From assembly GCA_013397075.1 (NCBI GenBank), contig VWZS01009631.1, forward strand, positions 6,627 through 70,626: DNA of 64,000 nt, read 5' to 3'. Shown one piece after another: positions 37,790 through 49,359 of the stretch. The notes beneath the pieces are model-generated. The model was not told the DNA's origin and searched no databases. It was given only the letters and a program-made list of their open reading frames with translations. This DNA is from Rhabdornis inornatus. Its lineage: Eukaryota > Chordata > Aves > Passeriformes > Rhabdornithidae. A program made the translations under genes and the position numbers. How positions within the stretch are numbered: the stretch's first letter is position 1; each line of letters begins with the position of its first letter.

Positions 37790-40700
37790 CTTTATAAACA
37801 AGTAGTACATGTCCCATTTTTTATATATTTTCTGCTTTATGCCATCGAGATAGAGTAGAATAGTTCCCCACCTTTTCTTTCAAGTTACCATAGTACTGTC
37901 ATGGCCATTAAATTTATTTTGTTTTTGGGCCCTTTATTGTGTCAGTGATACCACTGTGTTTTGCGTGGAGCCTGAGTACTCTTATGAATAACTTTCCAGC
38001 ACCAGACATAGTATATCCAAACTTCCTATGGTATACTTTCCTCTGTGGATCAATATGGATTTTAATTAACATCCTAACAAAACTATAGTTATGCTCAAAG
38101 GTCACTCTCCCTGTGTATCTTTCTGGAAACTTGGTCTTTAGCAAGTTTCCTATCACACCAGACACTGTCATAGAACCATAGAGCAACCGTAACTGAAATA
38201 GCTTTTCTTTTATCCTGAGGCAAAGACACTTTTTTTGCTTTCTTTCTTCTTCTGTAGATATGCATAGAAGTTTGTTAACTAGGGGGATGGAGCTACAAAT
38301 CTACTATAAATATCAAAGGTGACTTGATAGAGATTCTTGGAAGAAATTTCCACCACACTTGGAATGCAGTGACACTGTTTCATTCAACTGCTTTTCCACA
38401 TTGCATTACATTAATAATCGCCTTGCAGGTTTCTTGGCAGATGAAGAGAAAGGGAAAGTTGGATGATGATTTTGAATGAATGAGGATGAAGATGAACTGT
38501 TAGCCTTAAAGCTTGTATGAGGTAGTCGGAACACGAAGAGCTGTGAAGTAGGTCAGTACTTTTGTCTTCTTTTTACATCAGTTGTTCTGCTGAATTGCTT
38601 TTACAAATGTTTAGCTTATATTCACACATAGCACTGGTATATCTGTGTCTCCTCCTTGACTGTACACTATATGAGATTATTTTCAGCTGTTTTATCCCTT
38701 CTGTCATGTAGCTTTTGAAATCTCTTGTGCTAATAAGCATCTGATAGATCTCACCAGGAGTCTTGGCTTTATCTTTAGTCTTCCTTCATTCTAACAATTC
38801 TGCCTACAGTACATACTGTTCACAGGGTAGAGCCGCATATTGCTGTTCAGCTGCCAGGCTCTTGAGTAATAAACCCTGCATTTCAATTCTGAATGAGTGT
38901 AAATTATAATTTTAGGAGTGTTGTTCCTCTGACAGAAGACAGAGTCCAATGCCACATCCTTGACTATGGATGAAGAGTGCACAGCAGTCTGGAAAATTAG
39001 TTTATCACTGATCAGTTGCTTTCAAAAATTGCACCTTATCTGACAGTTCGTTCTTCAAGTAGAAGAGCTTTTGTAGTGCTGGTTCTTTAGTTTAGAAACT
39101 TGGACATTTGGTCCAGAATGCCATTTCTTTCCAAGGTTCTGTAACAGTTCTGCTAAATAAATAAGTTTGCATTCAACACAATTTCAAGTTATAAACAATC
39201 ACCCTAATAGTGAATTCTATTACTTAATCCAGTTAAGAGTTTGAGATGTTTTGTGCTGTTACTTAGACTTGAGAAATTGAATCCAGTATTAAGCAAAGCC
39301 AAAAAGCCCATTTTCTTTTACTGCACTGTGTTTTGATGTTCAGTTGTCTAAATACTGCATCATTGTTATTTGCCCTAGGTCTCATTAATCAAAGAGGTAA
39401 ATTTGATGTCTCTTACCCTTTTCCTTTCTGAAACTGAAATGAGGTGCCCTATTCCTCCCATGTTACAGTACCCAGTAATTCCAGGATTTTCACTTGCATT
39501 CTTCAAGGCTTGCAACTAATGTTTCCCACTATGAACACACAGACAGCATTATATATAGTGACAATGGGAAGGAACCTCCCATTAAATAAAGTATAATAAT
39601 AATAATGTTAATTATTGTTATCTATTAATTTTGTGTTTTCTGGTAGTTCTTTAAAAATTGCCACCAGTTACCTGCATTGATTAAAGTAGTGACACAGCTG
39701 GGTTATAACATGGATTGGAATCTAACTAGGTACCCTTTTCAGTATCTGCGTTACTGTTGTCATTAAATCCATTAGTCTTGAGAACAGAACTTTTAAATTG
39801 CTTGATTACTTAGAACTTATAGTTTTGCTTAATAAGTTGTCCTTTACTGGATATTACTGTCAGCAGTGCTGTATCTAGTAAAAATACTGCATGTACACCA
39901 TCACAAACTTAGATGTCATTTTATTAGGAGATGCTGCCTCAGGAGAATGAGAATATTAATCTAAAAGAAGCGTGGGTTTTTTTCCAAGCAACATAAATAA
40001 ATCTATCCTACTTAGAGCTGCAGTGTCAATATTTTAATACTGCCTGTGTTGACTTATTCATTGTAGTTTTTGGCGTATGGGATAACTCTGAAGATTCCAA
40101 TTCCGGCCTTTCGTTTTAGGCCAGTTTTCAGGGTATTTCCAGCCCTTATCTGAGACATTTTTTCAGCCCCTGAATAGTTTTCACATATAATAAATGTACA
40201 TCCTGAAATACCCAGTGCTGCACTGAACATTGACTCCTTGGTGATGTGGAGCGTAGGCACTCCTCTAAGTTTGTTTCATTCTGAACAAAAGCTTTAGCAA
40301 TTAAATTTTGTCCAGTATTCTAGAGAGTGTCTACAACTGCTGAAGCTTTTTGAACTTTGACCTTAGCTTGCAGATCTTCCACTGCTGGAAAGGAAAAAAT
40401 AAGAGAAAATATCTACCTGGAAAGGAAGGGAAGTTTGCTGAGCATTTTAAGCAAAAGACAGAGACAGCTTAAGACCCTTTTTAGTCAATTCTGGATTCCT
40501 TTCAATACTGAAAAGTTGTAAAGACTTATTCAGTAGGTAATTTTCAGCTCTATTACTTCTATGTTTAGATAATACCATTGTAGGGTCATTAGGCCAGCAA
40601 TGCTATCACTTACACCCCCATAGAAAATATAAAGAGTTTCTGATGCAAATACTAGTAGAGAGATATAACACTGATTGCGTTGTCAAAGATTTTCATTGGA

Positions 40701-42180
40701 AACAGTTTGCTTGGCTGTGAATCACCGGTTCTTTACATGTGTTCCTCATTCCAGAGCTCATTCCATAGCATCAAAATACCCATTGTGTATCTGGCAGAGC
40801 TGGTCAGTGAGAGCCTCACTATGAAATCAGCTCCTCCAGTTAACTTCTTGCCTAGATTTGTTGTTTCTGCTCTCTAGAATGTAACATGTTTTCTTAGCTT
40901 TAGCCTTTGAAAGTACAGGTTCTTGCTCAGAATTTTCTGGCCATTCTGTCTTGCTTTCCCCTCCACTCCTGTTCAAAATATTATCACCTGAATAAAAATC
41001 TTTGTATCTTTTATATCATCAAAGTTGTCTGTTGAAGATAGTGCCAAAAATATTATTTTATGAAGGTGTTTACTACTTCTTTGAACAATTTTTCTTTGCT
41101 AGTGGTACTAGCATCATTTATTTCTTTGTTTCTACCATACATGCTCTGTGGGTTTTTGCTGATAGTCTGCAAAATCATGCCTTTTCTCCCTGCATGTTTA
41201 CCTGTGTATTTCCACATGATAGTTGTCAAAGCAGGTATATTTTTGTTAAATTTCAGCTTGCAATTTCTATACTGGTCTATGCTGCTTGTAACATTTGTAG
41301 TAATATTTTGGATTCTTTCTAATGTTAAAAGTCTATTGGCTTCTGTAGGTGACCATCCTTTCCATCAGACTATTTTTGCCTTCGATAGTATCCACTAAAC
41401 TTCCCTGGTTGTCTTTTTCAATCCAAGAAAATTCTAAATCCACTTCTCCCTGGTTTCAATTGAAAAAGCTGCCACGTGTTTTGCTGTATCACACATGTAG
41501 AGAACAGCATTCTTCAAATGCTGGAATAATTTCATACCCACCTTCAGCTGAATTTATTAAAAGCTGGTATGTGTATCCTGTGCTCAGAGACAGTTGATAC
41601 CTGAAGCACCTGACTACCTTTCTGTTTTACTGGCACCTTTGTCCTGCAGATGTAGAATTTCACTTACTTATTTGTTGCTTTGGGAAGTCAGAGTTGGTTG
41701 GGCACTATATTTGCTCTATTTATTTTTGGAGGGGTTTTTACTTATCTTCCACTCACTCTATGACAGTGTATGCAGTGAGACTTAATCACCTGACATGCAC
41801 ATGAGATCTCCACTTTATTCTGTATCTTTCTCCAAAATGAGACCTCCTCATCACTTCTGCAGATAACCTGTTTGGAGGGACATAGAAAAGACACAAGGGC
41901 AGACAGCTCAAAGGTGAATGCCATGATATTACCATTTGTCTGTAGTCTTATAACCTCTTGTAAGCCAATTATCATTTTGTCAGTGGCAATCCTGGCATGT
42001 GTGGGAAAGTTTTCATTAGTTTCTCTTTCCTTAATGGTAGTCCACTGCAACAGCAACAAAAGTAATTTTGCTGGCTTAGTTTTACCCAAATGTATTTGCT
42101 TTAGTTAGATGATCCACCTGTCATGGATTCTAGAGACCTCAAGCCAGAATTATCTGGTAAAATGTGGGCATGAAGAATGC
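37790..42180 (-). pseudogene. Decayed protein-coding gene, family not recognised
   Basis: Read on the minus strand, this 4.4-kb stretch breaks into long open pieces in changing frames separated by single stop codons. They include about 42089-41742 (115 codons), 41560-41300, 41290-41060, 40995-40815, 40400-40040, 39180-39060, 38930-38420 and 38280-37914. The peptides are unlike random translation: Lys/Glu/Gln-rich and helical, for example EDLQAKVKVQKASAVVDTL near 40379-40320, NLIAKAFVQNETNLEECL near 40305-40250, and KTPGEIYQMLISTRDFKSYM near 38770-38705. The plus-strand frames opposite (about 41002-41785) are hydrophobic, as expected for the antisense of such coding DNA. A strong acceptor-like pyrimidine tract ending CCAG lies just before 40384, which argues against a simple retrocopy. 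With this many stops and frame changes it cannot make a full protein. Both ends are approximate, and a large-exon germline or chromatin protein is only a guess. Confidence 0.5.
40384..40412 (-). other. Splice-acceptor-like tract inside the decayed gene
   Basis: On the minus strand a T/C-dominated tract, TTTTCTCTTATTTTTTCC then TTTCCAG, ends at about 40385. It is followed directly by the best coding-like piece (AVEDLQAK...). This is what a relic intron-exon border would look like. No matching donor at a sensible distance was identified; the nearest AG|GTAGAT would give an intron of only about 32 bases. Confidence 0.4.
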
Positions 42181-42805
42181 CCAGGTTTAGGTTGAAGCTA
42201 GATTTAATAGTTATATTAAAGTTACTTCAGGGATATTTTTTACAGGAGAATTACTCTATCTTTTTTTTGCTAATACCTTAATGAATAGGAAAACAAATGT
42301 GGATGTTTTCCAAAGAAGATACTAGTACTTTGGAAAGTAAATGTTGCAATGGAGGGACGTATTAATTGTGGGGGACAGCATCTTAATCTGTCAATGCAGT
42401 AGCTACAGCAGTTGATTCTTGTAACTTCTGAAAATTAAGAAAGGGAAATTGCTGAAAAGAGTGTCTAGGCAGCTCTAGTATAGTTCTAAGATATTCTAGA
42501 ATTTTAGAATAGTAATTTTAGAAAGAACACTTCTATTTCTCAGGTTAATAGAAAAGCAGAGGAAAACCTAAAATATCACACAAATCTGTGATGACCTTGA
42601 TAATTAGCATTTATAAATCCAAGTGCAAAGGCAGACAGTTCTAAAATGAGTGCCACTAAGGCAGGCTCTTCACAGGATTTATTTTAGTTCTCAAATTTTT
42701 CTCTTTTGCATTGATTGCTTCAAATGATGAGAGAAATTGGAAACATCTTTGCTTTTCAGTGGCCAGGTTTTTTTTCCTGTCTACAAGAAATAGGAATGAT
42801 GACAG

Positions 42806-42834
42806 TATTTATGTTACTATAAGTAACATAAATA
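42806..42834. repeat. Short perfect inverted repeat (13-bp arms, 3-nt spacer)
   Basis: TATTTATGTTACT at 42806-42818 is followed by ATA and its exact reverse complement at 42822-42834. The geometry, a perfect stem with a 3-nt loop, is the same as in the much larger palindrome at 48498-48588. Confidence 0.9.
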
Positions 42835-44028
42835 TTGTGGTACCTTACTCTGGCTCTTTACAGACTTACCTCTTCTGTAATGCTATGATTTACCAGAACA
42901 ATAAGCAAACTGAAATTATTAATATAGTTTCTTTGGAATAATGGAGATTTGAGTAAAGGGACAAACATGAAATAAATTAAACTTAAGATTCTGTCATATG
43001 TATTGTTTATGAAAATACATATTCATATATTTCTGTAGTTCATACAACCAAAGCATCTTATAAATGTTAGTGAAATAACAAATAGTCTGTAGGTGTTATT
43101 TTCACTCACCAAAATACAACCAATGGAAGAGACTGAAGCAAATTTAAATGTACCTACCTTTCTTTCTCAAATCTATCATGTCTATCATGCTCTTCTCTTG
43201 GTGTCATTCTTTAGGTGGCTTGTTCTAGTGCCTTTTTCTAGGAATTCTGAAGCTGACCTTGCTCTTTAACACAAGTGTTTAATAAAAAAATTAGTCCGTG
43301 TTTAAAGAAAATAATATCATATGGACTGTAAAGAAGATGTATTTACTATTAAATGTTAAGGCTAGAGAGAGTTTAAGCATTCTTTGTCCGTGCTAGAATC
43401 AAAACATATTATTTGAAAAAGATTTGTTTCTTGCAAAAGTCCAGTTACGTCTTGTGGAAGGTGCGGTCCTCAACCATTAGATTTTTCTCTCAAATGGAAG
43501 TTGAAGAAAAGTACCACAGCCAAAATAAAGAAAGTATTAACCTAAGGTATTCTGCTTTGTACTGAAGCAGACTGAAATTGCTGCCATCTCAGGTGGGAAA
43601 GGTTGTCTCCAATGGATGGACAGATATTAGGAGTTAAATGGGGTAAACTTATGAAAAAGTTGGCTCTGCAGCTCTGCTTATGTCCCTAGTTTTAGACAAG
43701 TGTTCTTTGTAAGGATGTGTATTTTTTTGGAAAGTGAGTATGCAATAGGAGTTCATAATTTATAAAAGTTAGTTATCATACTATTACTGATACAAAGTTA
43801 TTATAAATCACAAACTGGGAGTGATCCTGTTAGTGGTTCACTTCACTGTTAACAGACAAAATTTATGTTAACCAGGTTTATGTGCCTTCACCAGAGTTCT
43901 ACTCAGCTTAGTTATTGCATCTTATCAATTACATAAAAATACACTTAATTTCGTAGTGGTGACTTTCCACTATATTTTTTTGTTCATTATTGTTTAGCCA
44001 GACCGAGAAAATTAACAGCGGTGGCTGA

Positions 44029-44155
44029 TATGCATGTATATGTGTGCCTGTGTATATGTGTCACTATGTACTTATATATATATATATCTCCACAGTTATA
44101 TATTTACACACCTGTATGCACATATCTACAAGTATGTGTACACATCTGTATGTCA
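44029..44155 (+). repeat. Imperfect TG/TA/CA-rich microsatellite region
   Basis: TG- and TATG-rich sequence runs into a pure TA block at 44073-44087 and then CA/TATG-rich sequence. A 72-codon open frame across it (Tyr/Cys/Ile/Val-rich) is a product of the repeat. Confidence 0.8.
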
Positions 44156-44948
44156 AAGCATCAAATGTACAAAAATCCATACAGTCCGTTATGCATGAAA
44201 CCTGTTAATGTATTAGTGGTTTTAAAAAAGCTTTACTAGTGTTAAAACCAAACTCTACCATCAACAGTCAGTATCACTGGTCCTTTCCCCTTCCTCAGGA
44301 ATTTAGTGCTTAATGGGATTCTTTTGGCTTTGAAATTGAAGAATTTTATTAGTTGCTAAAGCTATTCAGTAAGAGGGTATTTCAAAAAGAAACGTAAATT
44401 GCAAAATGCAGTGGGACACTTACTGAACTGTTAGTATTGTTTTGTCAAAAAATGATTTAAAATGAACTAGAAAATTGCCGAACCATCAAAGTATGGGAAG
44501 TGGGAAAGTTAATATATTAAAGAAACACTATCATGAGAAGAAGTGCAGTTTTAAAAATGATATTTTAAGAAATTCACTTATATAGAGAATAGGGCAAAAT
44601 CATAATCTTTTATGAGCCCAATAAAGACTACCTAGCTACTGCCACTTGATACAATACTTTTCTTATTGAACTTAGGGAAAAAAATGTACTACAAAGGACT
44701 TTTTTGTGCAATATAGATTTAGTTAACTTTTTAACTTAAAAATGGAAGAATGGTGAGACTGTCCTTTGGATGGACCAGTCTGGTGCACAAAGCCCTGGAT
44801 CAACATGTGCATGCAGTAGTGTTCGTATGGGCAGGGCTGATGGCTCTGCAGTCAGGGTACTTAGATTTGACATGCTGCTATTGCACTGGCTTTACTGACA
44901 ACCTATGTAGTTTGGTAGGGGACTTATAGTAGTGCTTCCTTTAAAGAC

Positions 44949-45002
44949 AGAAATATGCTTTTCTTCAGAAATATGCTTTCTTCAGAAATATGCTATCTTC
45001 AG
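44949..45002 (+). repeat. Three-copy tandem repeat, 17-18 bp unit
   Basis: The unit AGAAATATGCTTTTCTTC (18) is followed by two 17-bp copies, AGAAATATGCTTTCTTC and AGAAATATGCTATCTTC, and then AG. The copies differ by one or two bases, so the expansion is young relative to the surroundings. Confidence 0.9.
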
Positions 45003-48000
45003 ATAGACTTGGGGTGTTATTTTTGTTTTTGAGATAGGCTGTTGCAAGTATCTGAACAGAAAGTTAATCCTTCCTATTTTATGTGATGTGCCTTTTTGTG
45101 ACTGGTCCACTGTATAAGAAGTTCATGTGGAAGACCAAAAATACAAGATATCATTTTACTTAAGATCACTTGTTAATGTTTGCTTAAATAGTTACCTCAA
45201 GCATGTTGTGTACAGAAAAAACTATAAGAACAATTAGTATTTATACTTTGTGTTGTATTTGGGTACCTTGTGGTTCCTCTGGAAACAATCTGCTGGTAGT
45301 AAGACAAGGTAAAAAATTTGCATTTTCTAGTTTTCTTACTCCTTGACTCCTTTCTGCTTCAGTCTATTCTTACATATCCTTATTCATGGTGTGTGTAAGT
45401 CACTGCAAGGATGTGGGCTGTTTAATTCCTGTAACCTATTGAGCTGTAAAAAAACTTACTGTAGTGTGTTGGAAATACGGATTTTCATGCAATGTTCAAA
45501 TGGAAGAGAATACTTTTCATATGGAAAGCTATCCTTAAATACAAAAAAAGTTGACAGGACTTGCACTTGAAATTGTAATCTAAAATGATTTCAAGCCCCA
45601 CCTAGGATTGCTGCATCTGAAGCATAATAATGAAGCTCTTTGAAGTCAACTGGCTTTGCTTATTTGACAGAATTGTAGAGGCAATCAACGTCTTGTCTAT
45701 GTTGGTAGCAAAATTCCTATTGACTTCAGTGGACTCTGTTTAACTCCTCTTAAACAACAGCTCTCAGTCTGTGGCTGCTCAGAGCTGCTTCCTTTCCCAT
45801 TTGCTGCCACTGTGTCTCTGGCTTTCCACTTCTCATGAATCCCATGCAGCACAGAAAGACATTTTTGCTGGCAACACCTGGATTTAATCTGAACTGGCCT
45901 CAAAGAGGTCGGTAGAGCTAGGAGTGGACAGACCAGATTTTTGACAGTATTGTCTGCACACCTACAGTATTGACAAAGCATCTCTCTCAACCTGTTTTAG
46001 GGGGAAATTATTACACATCAAAATATAGTGCTTACAATTTTAATTGAATTTCACCTATCGTGTCACCTTCAGCTAGCATTAAATAACATGAAAAATCTTG
46101 CAGTCTGTGCTTGTTTATAACATAGTGACTGTAGTTAGAAATTAGTTAGAGTACTATTATTAAAGCACAGCCTGTCTCCCCATCAAGAAAGTCTTTCCTT
46201 ACAAGAGCCTTGTCATGGCTATAATACTTTGTAAGAAGTACTCCCTATGAGCCATTTAAGAACAAACAAAGGATTCAGATGTGTTTTCTTCCTTAGGAGC
46301 CCAAGTCTACCTTTTACCTACCTCTGCACCCTGCTCTCTTCTCCCTATCACTTGGAGGAGAATGTCTGAAACCAGTTGTCTTCTTACTATTTCCTCTACC
46401 TGCTCTACTCCTCTGTACCCAAGTGCCTCCCAGAAGCACTTGAAGTCTTCTCTGGGGAAGGTGAGTCCAACTGCTTTGCCAGCCTGCTGCTTGAGCAGCT
46501 GAAACCCAACTCTCTCCTTTGGCACAGACAAAGCCGATCACTCATCAAAATACATTCACTGTAGTAAGCATGGGAAAATGAACCAATGGGAATGTGATAT
46601 TAATACCATGAAAAAGTGCAAGTATGATTAATGCTGCACGTGCTATTTACTTTAATGTTTGACCAAGACAACACTGCTAATTTCCTTTAGCTCAATGTGA
46701 AATTTAGAGTCTAATTGTTCTAATTGGCAGAAAAGGGAAAGCTGCCAAAAACACACACTGATTTACCTCCCTCTTGATTCTGTTGACATCACTGAAGTTG
46801 CACAGGATACTAATTGTTAAAGAAAGTTACTTTGGGCTTCGATTTCTTCCTGTGGGTATGTGTGTCTGATGTAAAAGTTCAAAGTTTATGATCCTCAGAG
46901 TTAATGCTGTGGAGCTGAGGAGATGAAAGAAATCCGTAACTCATCTTTTGCAGCTCTGCAGTGTCATACAACTTTAAGGATGGTGGCTTAATTGATCTTT
47001 CCAAATTAAAATCACAAATGAGCCCACTAGAAAATAGCAGTAATGGTTAAAGGAAAAGGCACCTCTGAATTTGATGTGGACCATTTAAATACCATAGCCT
47101 ACAGAAATTGCATATTAAGTATATAGAGAAAGGAGCTCAGTGCTGAACATCTTCAGACTCAGACAGTTATTGAGGACTATGTATTGACATAAGAGTAGGC
47201 TGGTTTAATCTAAAATCTATTAGACTACCACATTTATCATTAAATCAGGAAATACCCCTTTTTGGTCCATAGGCTGGTATAATGCATGGGTGGCAGAGTG
47301 GTGTGGGGGAACCTCTCACTGCCATGGAAGTATTTATCATTGTAATAGAGAAAATACTGCAGGCTCTCATGTAACATGCAGCAGAGACTAGAGTCTTAAT
47401 GTTCCTGTCCGCTAAGTATTTTCCAAGAAAAAAAAGATTGCAAGTACTTTTGGAAGCAGCAGGAACAATGGGAATGGTTTTTTTTCCCCCTCTCTTTGTC
47501 CCTTCCAAGAATATACCAACCTCTTAGTAAAGAATTTTATTCTGCCTTTTACAGAAACCTTTGCTGTCTTTAGTTTGCAGAATTCATCTCTGTTACAAAT
47601 AGTTTTTATAAGAACTGGTGGGTTATACATGGCCTGTTTTATCCCTTTGCCGTGTATGAAGCTCTAAAGATATTTGCATTTGTCATACTATATTTCTAGA
47701 TCTTTACCTAGCAGGCATTCATAAAAAGAGTGAATTTTTAGAAGGAGATACTACACTCAAGTATGCACTTTGTATTAGGACAAGTTTTCACAATATTTAT
47801 TGAACAATCACCTGATTCAAAATGCATTCTAGTGCAGACTGTTTGATTATGTGTGTAAGCAGAAGGCTTGCAAGATCCAGGAAAACATTTAAAAACCTTT
47901 CAAAAAGTAGAATAATGTTTGAACGAGGCAGCTTCCTAATGTCTCTTTTTTGGATAGCCGATTCTAATGCAGTGGTGCTGGTTAGTGATACTGGTGACAT

Positions 48001-48490
48001 TGGTGGGGTTATGAGTTGTTACCTGAAGGTGAAGGAATAGGATTCATCGTAAGAGGGTATACTTTTTAGCAATTAATGCCTAGATGCATTTTTCAAGTGC
48101 TTATAAAGCAAGAGAAAGAATTTTTGCATTGGGTTTGGTCAATGCAAAACTCAAGATCCCTTAAAATTGATGAGTTTTATGCATCTGCTACTGAGTACTA
48201 TTATATATCCCCAATGAGCATGCAAAGTACTGTGGGGTAGTCCTTTTTCTTTTCAGTTTGTCTTGTCTTGCTTAAGCTCTGGGTGAAGAGGGGACTTGTA
48301 GAGAATGACACTGGCTTAACTCATAAAGTCAAGGTAATTTGATTGTGTGGCTAAGTGTTATCAAGGCAAATCAGTGCAACAGTTGCCAAGACAAGATCTA
48401 TCAAAGGACAGACATTCTTGAAGTAATTTTCCAAGCTTTTTTTTTTTAAATTTGGTTTATTATTTTTGCATAATATTTTAGGGCATCATG
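45003..48490. other. Single-copy non-coding DNA
   Basis: Open frames of 60-97 codons occur on both strands (for example 45697-45990 minus and 46281-46564 plus), but no peptide is recognisable. No RNA gene was seen. Confidence 0.5.
45703..45745. repeat. Possible old interspersed repeat fragment
   Basis: GGTAGCAAAATTCCTATTGA then CTTCAGTGGACTCTG resembles the 'gcaaaactcccattgacttcaatgg' motif that I remember as recurrent in bird and reptile DNA. The match is short and the family unnamed. Confidence 0.35.
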
Positions 48491-48497
48491 GCAATGC

Positions 48498-48588
48498 TTT
48501 GGTAAATCACATTTGGGGAAAATGAAGGAAGAGGGTAGAGGCATCCTCTACCCTCTTCCTTCATTTTCCCCAAATGTGATTTACCAAA
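48498..48588. repeat. Perfect 44-bp inverted repeat with 3-nt spacer
   Basis: The left arm 48498-48541 begins TTTGGTAAATCACATTTGGG and ends GAGGGTAGAGG. The right arm 48545-48588 is its exact reverse complement, CCTCTACCCTC to GATTTACCAAA. The three bases between are CAT. Pairing stops on both sides (C at 48497 opposite T at 48589). A perfect 44-bp match does not arise by chance in 64 kb. It is either a recent fold-back template-switch event or an assembly or library chimera. As DNA it could extrude a cruciform; as RNA it would be a long perfect hairpin. No transposon terminal structure was seen. Confidence 0.97.
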
Positions 48589-48748
48589 TCTGTCTCCTTT
48601 TTCTGTGCCAGTCTAAAACCTTATTTGGCTCCCTTAGGTGTTTTTGTCAACCTATACAGAACCCAGTGCTGGTGGTATCACACACTGCACAGCAGAAAGA
48701 GCCTGTTTCATTCCTGCTTAGCACTGGATTCACACTTTACAAAGAGTT

Positions 48749-49357
48749 TTAGTTGAAATCTGGCCTTGGAGAGCTGGCCTTCTCAGCTGGGGTGGCAGAG
48801 AGGGCTAACAGTTTCCTTGGTTGGAAGGCATCAAATTGAATAAACAGAAAACGGGGGCCTGGAGAGTGGGAAAGCTCTTGATGGTGATTAGTTGTCATCC
48901 TGCTTGTCAGAACAAATGAAGAAGAGGAGCACAATGTTTGCACTGTTTGAACAAGCCTCAGAGAGCAAATTAGATGGTAAATGTGATCATAATTTGCCTG
49001 CCTTTCTTGAAACTCCCATGGTGCTATTAGTGTTTTTCTTTTTTTCAGTAAAAGAGCTTTAACAAATACATACTTCTCTGGAAACTGTAGTGCACTGAGG
49101 TTGTTTACAGGGGTGGTGTGTGAAGATTCCTGCGCTTTAGTGATAGTGTTTACTATATCTACATGCTGCAGGCTGGTGTAAGGTGTGTAATGCCAATGGA
49201 AAACATAATGTGTTTCAATATTGCACATGATGTGGGAAAAAAAAAAAAGATGTAGATAGCTATCTATACACATATATTTTTGATAGGTATGAATATATAA
49301 AATAAGCTTGTACCTGAGCTTTATGTTGCACTTGGTTGAGTACTGTTGATAAGCCAA
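48749..49357 (-). CDS. Unrecognised 202-codon open frame (doubtful)
   Basis: This is the longest uninterrupted frame in the window. The predicted peptide is rich in His, Tyr, Ser and Thr in its first half (a YIHTYQKYMCID-like start) and ends in a Pro/Ser-rich tail (SATPAEKASSPRPDFN). I see no domain, signal peptide, clear transmembrane helix or repeat that names a family. Given local base composition, I roughly estimate that a frame this long is uncommon but not impossible by chance across six frames of 64 kb. It starts in an AT-rich ATATAT-containing stretch and ends about 160 bases right of the 44-bp palindrome. It is most likely non-coding. Confidence 0.12.
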   Translation of the reverse strand: MAYQQYSTKCNIKLRYKLILYIHTYQKYMCIDSYLHLFFFSHIMCNIETHYVFHWHYTPYTSLQHVDIVNTITKAQESSHTTPVNNLSALQFPEKYVFVKALLLKKRKTLIAPWEFQERQANYDHIYHLICSLRLVQTVQTLCSSSSFVLTSRMTTNHHQELSHSPGPRFLFIQFDAFQPRKLLALSATPAEKASSPRPDFN

Positions 49358-49359
49358 TT

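Larger units (their letters stand above)
42181..44940. other. AT-rich non-coding DNA
   Basis: No gene was recognised. A weak coding-like run on the minus strand near 42700-42560 might extend the decayed gene but is too short to rely on. A short inverted repeat (42806-42834) and a TA microsatellite are listed separately. Confidence 0.4.

Noticed and set aside
38160..38185. GTCATAGAACCATAGAGCAAC as a CR1 tail start
   Set aside because: Only about 15 bases fit, it lacks the following tail sequence, and it lies inside the coding-like frame of the decayed gene.
41002..41785. Cluster of plus-strand open frames with hydrophobic, membrane-like peptides
   Set aside because: They are best explained as the antisense of the Lys/Glu-rich decayed coding sequence on the minus strand; no family is recognisable in the plus-strand peptides.
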